64,000 nucleotides of DNA from Roseospira visakhapatnamensis. GTDB taxonomy: Bacteria > Pseudomonadota > Alphaproteobacteria > Rhodospirillales > Rhodospirillaceae. The first letter of the stretch is position 1. Each line of letters begins with the position of its first letter. Shown piece by piece: positions 51,380 to 60,269 of the stretch. Position numbers and translations under genes: made by a program. The stretch covers positions 87,503 through 151,502 of the forward strand of contig NZ_JACIGK010000011.1 of assembly GCF_014197915.1 (NCBI RefSeq), given 5' to 3'. The notes below the pieces were generated by a model. That model did no database searches. It saw only the letters and a program-made list of their open reading frames with translations, and was not told the origin of the DNA.

Positions 51380-53092
51380 TCACCGGCAGGACCCCAGGCC
51401 CCCCGGCACCAACGCATAGCCCAGCGGCGGCGCCGGGCGGCCGGACAGGGCCAGGTGTCCGTCCAGGACACCGACCACCGCTTCGGCCGGCAGGCGCGTG
51501 TCCGGCCCCTGACCCGGCAAGCCCCCGGTCCGCAGCCGCGCCGCCGTCTCCGGCAGGGAGGCGGCCGGCCACAGCACCAGGCAATCACCCGGCGGCGACG
51601 ACGGCGGCGGCGCGAAGCCGCTTTTCTGGTGGTCGGCCGGTCGCAGCAGGCGGGCACCGGGCAGGAAGGCCCGCAGGTTCTCCAGCGGCAGGTGATGCAC
51701 GCTGCCCAGCACCAGCACCGTCCCGCCGCCGAAGCCGGCCGCGCGCAGGCCGTCCGCCCAGGCGGCGTACGGCAGCGCCGTGTTGCACTTGGCCACGCAG
51801 GTCCGGGCGGTGCGATGGATCATGTCGGCCATGGCCAGCGGCACCACCAGCGACAGGACCACGCAGACCAGCGCGAACAGCCCCCGCGCGGCGTCCGTCA
51901 CCCGGCCCCGCGACAGCCAGGCGAACAGCGGCACGACCACGATGATCAGGGCATAGGGGTGATGCGGGTTGAACGACGTCACCCCGGCCAGCGGCACCAG
52001 CGCCGCCATCAGCAGCAGCAGGAGCAGCGGCACCAGCGCCGCGAAGCGGAACAGGTCGCGCTGTCGCGGGTCGGCGTCGCCGTCCCGCGCCGGGCGGACC
52101 AGGAGCGCGCGCCAGAACACCAGCAGGGCCAGCGGCACCGCCGGCAAGATGACCATCAGGGCATGCTCGCCCAGGCTGGCCAGACCCGGCACCAGGCCGC
52201 TCCAGACGTCCGCGTCGACCGCCGTCGGCGCCGCATCGCGCCCCAGCTTGGAGTCCACCAGGGTGCGGAACGCTGTCCACTGGAACAGCAGCCACACCAC
52301 GTGCGGCGCCGCGATTACCGCCGCCAGCCCGATCGACAGCCACAGCCGCCCATCCCTGAGCACGACGCGCGTGGTCGGGGTCGCCAGCCCGGCCAGCAGC
52401 AGCGCCGCCAGCAACAGGACGATATTGTACTTGGTCAGCAGCGCCAGCCCCGTGACCACGCCCAGCAGGACGAATCCACCCCATGACGGCGCGCGGGCCA
52501 GCCGCAGAACCACCGCCACCAGGGCAAAGCTGGCGGTGGTCATGGCCACAGTGTGCGCCAGGTTGATGTGCGGCGCCCAGGCCCAGGCCACCAGCGCGGC
52601 CAGGGACAGTCCGGACAGGGTGGCCATGCCGGGGTCGCTGGTCAGGGTCCGGGTCGCCGCGCGGGCCAGCGGGTAGGCGGCGAACAGCAGCAGGGCGATC
52701 AGCACCCGCGTGGTCAGCAGTCCCGGATTGGGCGTCACGCCCAAGGCGCCGGCCAGCGCCGCGCCCCATGCGTCAGCATCGAGACCCAGCGCCGCGAGCA
52801 GGTGGCCGGCCCCCGCCACCGCCTGCCCCATCAGCCAGGCCAGCCAGACCACCAGCGGCGGATTGAGCGGGTCGTAGCCCCAAGCCAGGGTCTGGGAGAA
52901 CAGCAGCAACTCGGCATCGTCGTTGCGGCCGCCGGTCTGCATCGCCACCTGGATCGCCACCACCAGCGCCAGCAGGACCGCGACCACGCCGAAGGCCACG
53001 CCCGGCCGGGACAAAGGCAACCCCCAGGAGGCCAACCGGGCGATCGGCCCGGCGGCCGGCGCCGAAGCCGGGTCGGATGCGCTTAGGGACAT
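51380..53092 (-). CDS. GT39/ArnT-type membrane glycosyltransferase
   Basis: This 570-residue polytopic membrane protein resembles family 39 (PMT/ArnT-like) glycosyltransferases that use lipid-linked sugars. The N-terminal first periplasmic loop has the acidic pair in GGRNDDAELLLFSQ, followed by YDPLNPPLVVWLAWL. About 10-12 hydrophobic helices follow, including LTKYNIVLLLAALLL. The soluble C-terminus contains TCVAKCN and LLRPADHQKSGF. The acceptor is unknown. It converges with thiD (4-bp gap). Confidence 0.8.
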   Translation of the reverse strand: MSLSASDPASAPAAGPIARLASWGLPLSRPGVAFGVVAVLLALVVAIQVAMQTGGRNDDAELLLFSQTLAWGYDPLNPPLVVWLAWLMGQAVAGAGHLLAALGLDADAWGAALAGALGVTPNPGLLTTRVLIALLLFAAYPLARAATRTLTSDPGMATLSGLSLAALVAWAWAPHINLAHTVAMTTASFALVAVVLRLARAPSWGGFVLLGVVTGLALLTKYNIVLLLAALLLAGLATPTTRVVLRDGRLWLSIGLAAVIAAPHVVWLLFQWTAFRTLVDSKLGRDAAPTAVDADVWSGLVPGLASLGEHALMVILPAVPLALLVFWRALLVRPARDGDADPRQRDLFRFAALVPLLLLLLMAALVPLAGVTSFNPHHPYALIIVVVPLFAWLSRGRVTDAARGLFALVCVVLSLVVPLAMADMIHRTARTCVAKCNTALPYAAWADGLRAAGFGGGTVLVLGSVHHLPLENLRAFLPGARLLRPADHQKSGFAPPPSSPPGDCLVLWPAASLPETAARLRTGGLPGQGPDTRLPAEAVVGVLDGHLALSGRPAPPLGYALVPGGLGSCR

Positions 53093-53209
53093 GAACCGTC
53101 TCCCTCCCCTTGGGTCTGATCAGCCCCGGGGCGGACCTCGCGAGCCCGGGCGCGCGACAGCCTGCCCCGCCCCGCCACCGCGCACAAGGGAGCGACACCC
53201 GCCTCATAC

Positions 53210-53234
53210 CAACGGTCATGGAGAATGACCGTTG
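53210..53234. repeat. perfect 10-bp inverted repeat
   Basis: CAACGGTCAT (53210-53219) and ATGACCGTTG (53225-53234) are separated by GGAGA. It lies at the 5' edge of the coding remnant. Confidence 0.8.
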
Positions 53235-53405
53235 CCGTCCGTGGCCGGCCCGTGGTTGCGCCACGCCCTGGGCTTTCCGGGGATCGCCGATGTGCGCCCG
53301 ATCGCCGCCGATCGGCACGTGGCGGTCGGAGCGAAGCGCATCACCGCCGTTTTTTTTTACACCGATAAGGCGCTGCGACCGATCCATCCGGCCGGGGCGC
53401 GATGA
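53229..53405 (+). pseudogene. possible 3' remnant of an azoreductase-like gene
   Basis: One frame reads 58 codons to a TGA. Its first half, PWLRHALGFPGIADVRPIAAD, resembles the C-terminal region of FMN-dependent NADH-azoreductases, where an L-x3-LGF-x-GI-x-DV pattern is conserved. There is no start codon region or upstream domain, and an in-frame stop lies immediately before it. The similarity is from memory of the family and covers about 30 residues, so the call is tentative. Confidence 0.3.
53321..53358 (+). terminator. hairpin followed by nine T residues
   Basis: GGCGGT (53321-53326) and ACCGCC (53343-53348) flank a 16-nt loop, and nine T residues follow after one G (53350-53358). It reads as a plus-strand Rho-independent terminator, but no intact gene lies upstream on that strand. 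Confidence 0.45.
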
Positions 53406-53473
53406 GCGTCACTCCTCACGGCCCGGTCGCAAGCAATCGGGCCACGATCCCATTTCGGCTATGTTGAGGGTCG

Positions 53474-53530
53474 AATCGGGCGGCGGATCGGGTGTCCACC
53501 TACCGCCGTCGGCCGCCCCGATTTTATTTT
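53474..53530 (+). terminator. hairpin with A/T-rich tail
   Basis: AATCGGGCGGC (53474-53484) pairs with GCCGCCCCGATT (53512-53523) with one bulge. The sequence continues ATTTTATTTTA. It may insulate the symporter operon from upstream transcription. Confidence 0.45.
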
Positions 53531-53806
53531 ACGCTACTCTAAAATATCAGAACCCTTGCAGCTCGCTCTTGCCTCTCTGGAGAATCACTGATTGATTGAC
53601 GGACCAGGGCCGTAGACGGACCGGCCCGTTGCCTTGGAACATAGGGGACACCTCTAAGGGTGGACTGACTGTCTTGGTCCAAACCTTGAAGGGAACGCTC
53701 GACGCCGCCCATGTTTCACAAAGTAAACACGCCTCGGAACCGGCCGGTGGTGAACAAGGCGCCTGACAAAGAAACATGGGCCGTTTTATTCTGGGAGGTA
53801 GGAGAA

Positions 53807-54073
53807 ATGTCGGAAAATCCGCGTAATGGCAACGCCGAATACTGGCGTGCCAACGTGACCTTGATCATCGTCAGCCTTGTCATATGGTTCATCGTTTCGT
53901 ACGGCTTCGGCATCCTTTTGGTTGACCAGCTTAATGCTATCGAACTCGGCGGCTTCAAGCTCGGGTTCTGGTTCGCGCAGCAGGGGTCCATCTACGTCTT
54001 CCTGATTCTGATCGTCTTTTATGCCCTTCGCATGAACGCCCTGGACCGCCATCACGGCGTTGACGAACAATAA
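53807..54073 (+). CDS. DUF4212 small subunit of a sodium/solute symporter
   Basis: This 88-residue protein has two membrane helices (LIIVSLVIWFIVSYGFGIL and GSIYVFLILIVFYALRMN) and begins with a polar stretch containing EYWRANVTL. It is the DUF4212 (Na_symport_sm) type, encoded directly before VC_2705-type symporters and presumed to be their partner. GGTAGGAG lies just before the ATG. The symporter starts 18 bp after its stop, so they form one transcription unit. Confidence 0.9.
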   Translation: MSENPRNGNAEYWRANVTLIIVSLVIWFIVSYGFGILLVDQLNAIELGGFKLGFWFAQQGSIYVFLILIVFYALRMNALDRHHGVDEQ

Positions 54074-54091
54074 GGGGGGGGGACCCAACAC

Positions 54092-55867
54092 ATGGATCTG
54101 ACAACGCTGACCTACCTCGCCGTGGGTCTCAGTTTCGCGCTGTACATCGGGATCGCCATCTGGTCCAGGGCCAGCAGCACCGGCGAGTTCTACGTGGCCG
54201 GCAAGGGCGTGCACCCGGTGGCCAACGGCATGGCCACGGCGGCCGACTGGATGAGCGCCGCCTCGTTCATCTCCATGGCCGGCCTGATCGCCTTCCTGGG
54301 CTACGGCGGCTCGGTGTACCTGATGGGCTGGACGGGCGGATACGTGCTGCTGGCCATGCTGCTCGCGCCATACTTGCGCAAATACGGCAAGTTCACGGTG
54401 CCGGAGTTCATCGGCGACCGCTACTACTCCAGGACCGCGCGCCTGGTGGCCGTGCTGTGCCTGATCTTCATCTCCTTTACGTATGTCGCCGGCCAGATGC
54501 GCGGCGTCGGCATCGTCTTCTCGCGCTTCCTGGAAGTCGAACTGCTGACCGGCCTGGTCATCGGCATGGGCATCGTGTTCGTGTACGCCGTGCTCGGCGG
54601 CATGAAGGGCATCACCTACACCCAGGTGGCCCAGTACTGCGTGCTGATCTGCGCCTACACCGTGCCGGCCGTGTTCATCTCCATGCAGATGACCGGCATG
54701 CCGATTCCGCAGATCGCCTTCGGCAGCCAGTTGTCCGACGGCTCCGGCTTCATGCTGGAGCGCCTCAATCAGGTGGTGACCGACCTCGGGTTCATCGAAT
54801 ACACGGATGGCGGCAAGAGCATGATCGACATGTTCGCCATCACCGTGGCGCTGATGGTCGGTACCGCCGGCCTGCCGCACGTGATCGTGCGCTTCTTCAC
54901 CGTGCCGCGCGTGCGTGATGCCCGCGCCTCCGCCGGCTGGGCGCTGGTGTTCATCGCCCTGCTGTACACCGTGGCCCCCGCCGTGGGCGCCATGGCCCGC
55001 TTCAACCTGACCGACACCGTGCAGATCGGCGCGGTGGGCGATCCCGAGGGCAACCTGGTCTACGAGGAGCGCCCGGACTGGATGGAGCGCTGGGAAGCCA
55101 CCGGCCTGCTGGCCTTCGAGGACAAGAACGGCGACGGCCGCATCCAGTACTACAACGACAAGAGCGCCGACGAGGAGTTCCTCGCCAGGACCCAGGACTG
55201 GGGCTGGCAGGGCAACGAGTTGAAGGTCGATCGCGATATCATGGTGCTGGCCAACCCTGAAATCGCCCAGTTGCCCAACTGGGTCATCGCCCTGGTGGCC
55301 GCCGGCGGTATCGCCGCCGCCCTGTCCACGGCGGCCGGCCTGCTGCTGGTGATCTCCTCGGGCATTTCCCACGACCTGCTCAAGGGCACGCTGACTCCGG
55401 GGATCTCCGAAAAAACGGAGTTGATGGCCGGGCGTATCGCGGTGGCCGTGGCCATCTGCATCGCCGGGTATCTGGGCTACAACCCACCGGGCTTCGTGGC
55501 CCAGGTGGTGGCCTTCGCCTTCGGCCTGGCGGCCTCGTCCCTGTTCCCGGTCATCCTCATGGGCATCTTCTCCAAGAAGGTCAACCGCGAGGGCGCCATC
55601 GCCGGGATGCTGACCGGCCTGCTGTTCACCATGGGCTACATCATCTACTACAAGGGTGTGTTCATCGAGCCCATGGCCGTCGCCAACACGCCGGAATACT
55701 GGTTCCTCGGCATCTCGCCCGAGGGCATCGGCACGGTCGGCATGCTGCTGAACTTCGCCGTGGCCTTCGGCGTGTCCAAGGTGACGGCGGAGCCGCCCGA
55801 CCACATCCAGCACATGGTCGAGGACATTCGCACGCCGCGCGCGAACAATGTCGCCACGGGGCACTGA
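54092..55867 (+). CDS. Sodium/solute symporter, VC_2705 subfamily (ActP-like)
   Basis: This 591-residue transporter of the solute:sodium symporter family is related to acetate permease ActP. It has about 13 helices. SSS-family marks include FYVAGKGVHPVANGMATAADWMSAASF and GTAGLPHVIVRFFTVPR. Between two helices (about residues 315-385) there is a large polar insertion containing DKNGDGRIQYYN, which resembles an EF-hand loop. Acetate or another short carboxylate is the likely substrate, judging by the family. A strong terminator follows. Confidence 0.9.
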   Translation: MDLTTLTYLAVGLSFALYIGIAIWSRASSTGEFYVAGKGVHPVANGMATAADWMSAASFISMAGLIAFLGYGGSVYLMGWTGGYVLLAMLLAPYLRKYGKFTVPEFIGDRYYSRTARLVAVLCLIFISFTYVAGQMRGVGIVFSRFLEVELLTGLVIGMGIVFVYAVLGGMKGITYTQVAQYCVLICAYTVPAVFISMQMTGMPIPQIAFGSQLSDGSGFMLERLNQVVTDLGFIEYTDGGKSMIDMFAITVALMVGTAGLPHVIVRFFTVPRVRDARASAGWALVFIALLYTVAPAVGAMARFNLTDTVQIGAVGDPEGNLVYEERPDWMERWEATGLLAFEDKNGDGRIQYYNDKSADEEFLARTQDWGWQGNELKVDRDIMVLANPEIAQLPNWVIALVAAGGIAAALSTAAGLLLVISSGISHDLLKGTLTPGISEKTELMAGRIAVAVAICIAGYLGYNPPGFVAQVVAFAFGLAASSLFPVILMGIFSKKVNREGAIAGMLTGLLFTMGYIIYYKGVFIEPMAVANTPEYWFLGISPEGIGTVGMLLNFAVAFGVSKVTAEPPDHIQHMVEDIRTPRANNVATGH

Positions 55868-55923
55868 TCGTGACGCAACGGGAAATCGCGCCATAAGAGC
55901 GCGGGCCGAGTAAGAAAATCCAT

Positions 55924-55963
55924 AGCGCGAGCCCTGGTCGCCCGGGGCTCGCGCTTCTCTTTT
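55924..55963 (+). terminator. Rho-independent terminator after the symporter
   Basis: AGCGCGAGCCC (55924-55934) and GGGCTCGCGCT (55945-55955) form a perfect 11-bp stem with a 10-nt loop. TCTCTTTT follows. Confidence 0.9.
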
Positions 55964-56025
55964 CGGCCTCGACCGGGCATGCTGCCAGGCGTCGCCCTTT
56001 TCCCGCGTGTGCCCAAGAGGCTCTC

Positions 56026-57894
56026 ATGGACGTGGAACTGATCGAGATCCGCGATTTCATCGCCACCCATCACCCCTTCGACCTGTTGCCCGCCGTGGTG
56101 CTGTCGGACGTCGCCGGCAAGCTGGAGGCCCGCTATGCCCGCCAGGGCAAGCGCATGATCGCCATCGGCGACCACGTGGAGCACCTGTACATCGTGCGCA
56201 CCGGCGCCGTGGAGACCCACGACCCCAGCGGCCAGTTGCTGGCCCGCAAGGGCGAGGGCGAGACCTTCGGCGTCGATGCCCTGCTGCACGGCGGCGAGGC
56301 CAAGAACCGCGTGGACGTGCTGGAGGACAGCCTGATCTACGCCCTGCCGGGGGCCGAGTTCCACGACCTTCGCAAGACCTACAAGCAGTTCGCCTATTTC
56401 TTCGAGCCGGCCGGCGGTAACCGCCTGCGCAGCGGCCTCCGCGAGGCCAACAACCGCAGCGCCGGGCATCTCAACCTCATGAGCATGCACCTGGGCGACA
56501 TGCTGCGCCGGGCCCCCCTGACCATCGGCCCGGACACCACGATCCAGGACACCGCGCGCACCATGCGCACCGAGAACGTGTCCTGCCTGCTGGTCGTGGA
56601 CGACGGCGGCACCCTGACCGGCATCGTCACCGACCGCGACATGCGCAGCCGCGTGGTGGCCGAGGCGCTTCCATATACCGCGCCGGTGTCGACGGTCATG
56701 ACCGCCGATCCCTTGCGGTTGAGCGCGGACGACTACCTGTTCGACGCCATGCTTCTGATGTCACGCAACGCCATCCACCATCTTCCCGTCCTGCGCGACG
56801 GCGTGCTCGCCGGGGTCATCACCAGCACGGACCTGGTGCAGACGCAGAGCACATCCTCGATCCATCTGGTGCGCGACATCTACAAACGCGACACCGCCGA
56901 GGGCATGCGCGACGCCCTGGAACTGGTGCCCGACCTGACCCTGCAACTGGTGGACTCCGGGGCCAGCGCCCATAACATCGGCCACGTGATCTCGACGCTG
57001 TCCGACGCCGCCACGGTGCGGCTGATGGCCCTGGCCGAGCAGCGCCTGGGGCCGCCGCCGATCCCCTTCGTCTGGCTGGCGGCCGGCAGCCAGGCGCGCC
57101 ACGAGCAGACGGCGCGCTCCGACCAGGACAATTGCCTGTTGCTGGACGATTCCTACGATCCCGAGAAACACGGCGAGTACTTCCAGGCGTTCACGAAAAC
57201 GGTGTGCGACGGCCTGAACATCTGTGGCTATGTCTATTGCCCGGGCGAGGTCATGGCCATGACGGAACGCTGGCGGCAACCCCTGAAAACCTGGAAACAG
57301 TACTTCAATAAATGGATCGATCAGCCCGACCCCAAGGCTTTGATGCATGCGTCTGTCTTTTTCGACATGCGACCGGTCTTCGGCAATCATAGCCTGTTTC
57401 ACGACCTACGCGCGTCTGTGCTCAAAAAGACCAAGGGTAGCCGCATCTTTCTCGCGTACATGGCGTCCAATGCGCTCAGTCGCCAGCCGCCGCTTGGGTT
57501 CTTCCGGAATCTTGTGCTGGTGCGCGGGGGCGAGCACAATCAGACCCTGGACCTGAAGCATCGCGGCATCGTGCCCATCGTCGATCTGGCCCGGGTGTAC
57601 GCCCTGGACGCCGGCGCCGAGGTGGTCAACACCCTGGACCGCCTGGACACCGCGCGCGACATGGGCAGCGTGTCCAAGGATGGCGCCGCCGACCTGCGGG
57701 ACGCCTGGGACTTCATCAGCACGATGCGGCTGAAGCACCAGGCGTTGCGCATCCGCGCCAACAAGAAGGCGGACAACTACATCTCTCCCGATGAGTTGTC
57801 CAATTTCGAGAAAAGCAACCTCAAGGACGCTTTTTCGGTGGTCAAGACCATGCAGGGCGCGCTGGCCACCGCCTACCAAACCGGACGCCTGTAG
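56026..57894 (+). CDS. cNMP-binding/CBS/DUF294 nucleotidyltransferase-like protein
   Basis: This 622-residue cytoplasmic protein has an N-terminal cyclic-nucleotide-binding-like domain (about 15-130) and a CBS pair (about 155-280) with TGIVTDRDMRSRVV and HHLPVLRDGVLAGVIT. The DUF294 putative nucleotidyltransferase domain (about 310-440) carries GSQARHEQTARSDQDNCLLL, and a C-terminal DUF294_C domain follows. Such proteins are often encoded next to VC_2705-type symporters. Codons at about 57300-57560 differ from the rest of the gene (see findings). The exonuclease gene follows by 17 bp. Confidence 0.9.
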   Translation: MDVELIEIRDFIATHHPFDLLPAVVLSDVAGKLEARYARQGKRMIAIGDHVEHLYIVRTGAVETHDPSGQLLARKGEGETFGVDALLHGGEAKNRVDVLEDSLIYALPGAEFHDLRKTYKQFAYFFEPAGGNRLRSGLREANNRSAGHLNLMSMHLGDMLRRAPLTIGPDTTIQDTARTMRTENVSCLLVVDDGGTLTGIVTDRDMRSRVVAEALPYTAPVSTVMTADPLRLSADDYLFDAMLLMSRNAIHHLPVLRDGVLAGVITSTDLVQTQSTSSIHLVRDIYKRDTAEGMRDALELVPDLTLQLVDSGASAHNIGHVISTLSDAATVRLMALAEQRLGPPPIPFVWLAAGSQARHEQTARSDQDNCLLLDDSYDPEKHGEYFQAFTKTVCDGLNICGYVYCPGEVMAMTERWRQPLKTWKQYFNKWIDQPDPKALMHASVFFDMRPVFGNHSLFHDLRASVLKKTKGSRIFLAYMASNALSRQPPLGFFRNLVLVRGGEHNQTLDLKHRGIVPIVDLARVYALDAGAEVVNTLDRLDTARDMGSVSKDGAADLRDAWDFISTMRLKHQALRIRANKKADNYISPDELSNFEKSNLKDAFSVVKTMQGALATAYQTGRL

Positions 57895-57911
57895 CGGACA
57901 GGGGAGCGGGC

Positions 57912-58601
57912 ATGCTCAGGCACCTCATCGGCACCGACATGGCGCGCAAGATCCTGTGGCTGCGCTGTCGCCCCGGTCCCCTCAAGGACTACTACGCCGT
58001 CGACTATCCGACCCTGGACACGCCCTGGAGCGCGGTCGAGTTCCTGGCCATCGACCTGGAGACCACCGGCCTCAACCCGGAGCAGGACGAGATCATCAGC
58101 ATCGGCTATGCCCCCGTCCGCCGGGGCGCGGTGGTGTTCTCGGAGTCCGGCCACCACCTGGCCCGGCCGACACGGCCGGTCCCCGAGGAATCGGCGGTCA
58201 TCCACGGTCTGCTCGACCGCCACCTGCAAGCGGCGCCGCCCCTGGAAACCGTGCTGCCCCGTGTGCTGCGGGCGATGACCGGCCGGGTGCCGGTGGCCCA
58301 TTTCGCCGACGTGGAGCGCGGCTTCCTGGACGCCGCGTGCCGGCGCCTTCTGGGGCATCCGCTGCTGGTGCCCTACGTGGACACGCTGCGCATCGAAAAG
58401 CGCGTGCTGGAGCGCCGCCAGGACGCCATCACCCGGGGCGCCCTGCGCCTGAACGCGGCGCGCGAACGCTACAACCTGCCGCGCTACAAGGCGCACGACG
58501 CCCGCCTCGACGCCATCGGCGCGGGGGAGTTGTTCCTGGCCCAGGTGGCGCATATGGACACCAAGAAACCGCCGCGCCTGGAAGAGGTGATCACCGGCTG
58601 A
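57912..58601 (+). CDS. DnaQ-like 3'-5' exonuclease (DEDDh)
   Basis: This 229-residue protein has the DEDDh exonuclease core. Motif I is LAIDLETTGLNPEQDEI (D and E ligands), motif II is AHFADVERGF with Asp, and motif III has AHDARLDAIGAGEL with His and Asp. It resembles the epsilon-subunit family but is a stand-alone enzyme with an extra N-terminal 45 residues. It lies 17 bp after the CBS/DUF294 gene, an arrangement seen with this symporter family elsewhere. The nucleic-acid substrate is unknown. Confidence 0.85.
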   Translation: MLRHLIGTDMARKILWLRCRPGPLKDYYAVDYPTLDTPWSAVEFLAIDLETTGLNPEQDEIISIGYAPVRRGAVVFSESGHHLARPTRPVPEESAVIHGLLDRHLQAAPPLETVLPRVLRAMTGRVPVAHFADVERGFLDAACRRLLGHPLLVPYVDTLRIEKRVLERRQDAITRGALRLNAARERYNLPRYKAHDARLDAIGAGELFLAQVAHMDTKKPPRLEEVITG

Positions 58602-58698
58602 GCCGCCCCGCCTCCGGCTCTTTCCAGCGCCGCCCGTGCCCGCCTATCCTGTCATGCCGCATCGTGCCGCGCCCAGGCCCAGGACAAGACCGCAGACC

Positions 58699-59961
58699 AT
58701 GCCCGACACCCCCGCTCCCCAGTCCGGCGCCACGCCTGACTGGCCCCTGACCGCCGACGACGTCCACGCCGCCGCCGAACGCCTGCGCGGCGCCGTGCCC
58801 AACACGCCCTTCCTGCGCTCGCGCACGCTGTCGGCCATCACCGGCGCCGAGATCTTCATCAAGTTCGAGAACCACCAGTTCACGGCCTCGTTCAAGGATC
58901 GCGGCGCGCTCAACCGCCTGCTCGCCCTGGACGCCCCCCAGCGCGCCGCCGGGGTCATCGCCGTGTCCGCCGGCAACCACGCCCAGGGGGTGGCCTATCA
59001 CGCCCAGCGCCTGGGCATCCCGGCGGTCATCGTCATGCCGGTCAACACGCCGTTCGTGAAGGTCAACAACACCCGCGCCCTGGGGGCGCGCGTGGAGCTG
59101 GCCGGTGAGACCGTGGCCGAATCCATGCCCACGGCGCGGGCCATCATGGATCGCGAGGGCCTGACCTTCATCCATCCCTATGACGATCCGCTGATCATGG
59201 CCGGCCAGGGCACCGTGGCGCTGGAGATGCTGGCCGATCAGCCCACGTTGAACAGTCTGGTCGTGCCCGTGGGTGGCGGCGGCCTGATCGGCGGCGTCAC
59301 CGTGGCCGCGCGCGCGATTCGGCCGGACATCGAGATCGTCGGCGTCCAGACCGAGACCTACGCCGCCATGGTCGACGCCCTGGCCGGGCGGCCGTTCGTC
59401 CCCGGCGGCCAGACGGTGGCCGAGGGCATCGCCGTCAAGGCCCCCGGGGCGGCGGCCCTGCGCCTTCTCGCCAGCCAGGACGTGGATGTGCTGGTGGTCA
59501 GCGAGTCCGCCATCGAGCGGGCCATCAACCTCTATGTCCAGGTGGAAAAGACGGTCGCGGAGGGCGCCGGCGCCGCCTCGCTGGCCGCCGTCCTCACCAA
59601 CCGCCAGCGCTTCCGGGGCAAGCGGGTCGGCGTGGTGCTGTCGGGCGGCAACATCGATCCGCGCACGCTGGCCTCGGTGATCCTGCGCGGACTGATGCAG
59701 GACGGCCGCCTTGGCACCCTGTCGCTGGAGACCTCCGACACCCCGGGTCAACTGGCCGCCGTGGCCGCCATCATCGCCGCCCACGACGGCAACGTGATCG
59801 AACTGGCCCACAACCGCATGGTCCCCACCATGTCGGCGCGCTGCACCGACCTGTCGTTCACCGTGGAGACGCGCGGCCACGCCCACCTGGAGGAAATCGC
59901 CCAGGCCCTGCGGGACGCCGGATACCGGGTGTGGCAGGTGAGCGCGGGGCCGGCGGGATAG
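58699..59961 (+). CDS. ilvA: Threonine ammonia-lyase (biosynthetic/catabolic type with ACT-like C-terminus)
   Basis: This PLP enzyme deaminates threonine to 2-oxobutanoate. The 420-residue product has the PLP lysine K66 in SFKDRGALNR, with SAGNHAQGVAYHA, the phosphate-binding loop GGGGLIGG and LSGGN. The C-terminal 80 residues (TPGQLAAVAAIIAAHDGNV) form a single ACT-like domain, as in the shorter TdcB/IlvA type. ATG at 58699 is chosen because the fold begins soon after. A serine/threonine racemase-like activity is a less likely alternative. Confidence 0.88.
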   Translation: MPDTPAPQSGATPDWPLTADDVHAAAERLRGAVPNTPFLRSRTLSAITGAEIFIKFENHQFTASFKDRGALNRLLALDAPQRAAGVIAVSAGNHAQGVAYHAQRLGIPAVIVMPVNTPFVKVNNTRALGARVELAGETVAESMPTARAIMDREGLTFIHPYDDPLIMAGQGTVALEMLADQPTLNSLVVPVGGGGLIGGVTVAARAIRPDIEIVGVQTETYAAMVDALAGRPFVPGGQTVAEGIAVKAPGAAALRLLASQDVDVLVVSESAIERAINLYVQVEKTVAEGAGAASLAAVLTNRQRFRGKRVGVVLSGGNIDPRTLASVILRGLMQDGRLGTLSLETSDTPGQLAAVAAIIAAHDGNVIELAHNRMVPTMSARCTDLSFTVETRGHAHLEEIAQALRDAGYRVWQVSAGPAG

Positions 59962-60269
59962 CGCCGATCGGCGCGCACCGGGGTCGTGTTCGTCGGCGTG
60001 GCGCGGCGGCTCCGGGGGCCGTGACGCCACCGGACCGGTCATGCGCTTCCCCCGTCGCGGGCACGGAAATCCCATGGTATAAGCGGGTCAGCCGGCCCGG
60101 CCCCGGACCGGTCACGACCTCAACCGACGCCCTGCCCGCGCCTGTCGCGGGCTGAGAACCCGTCGAAAACAGCGAAGCCGCGAGCCCACGGAGTGCCGCC
60201 GCATGACAGACCGCGCGACGGATGCCCATGGGACCGACCCACGCGGCCGGAACACACGGAGGAGACCGC
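59962..60269 (+). other. intergenic region before the Usp gene
   Basis: This 308-bp gap has a TGGTATAAG extended -10-like site at 60075-60083. The sequence GGACCGGTCA occurs twice, near 60031 and 60105. It contains the CTGAGA element of TPP riboswitches, but the other conserved parts are missing. Confidence 0.4.
60075..60083 (+). promoter_or_regulatory. extended -10 promoter candidate for the Usp gene
   Basis: TGGTATAAG matches the extended -10 pattern TGnTATAAT. No good -35 box is present. It lies about 190 bp upstream of the Usp start. Confidence 0.35.

Larger units (their letters stand above)
53093..53806. other. 714-bp gene-poor region with repeats, terminators and a gene remnant
   Basis: This region holds a perfect inverted repeat (53210-53234), a short coding remnant (53229-53405), a T9-tailed hairpin (53321-53358) and a second A/T-tailed hairpin (53474-53530). 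The leader of the symporter operon lies in its last 250 bp, with GGGAGGTAGGAG as ribosome-binding site. Confidence 0.6.

Noticed and set aside
60136..60175. TPP riboswitch-like CTGAGA element
   Set aside because: Only one conserved element is present. The second conserved arm and the usual spacing are absent, and the downstream gene is a Usp protein.
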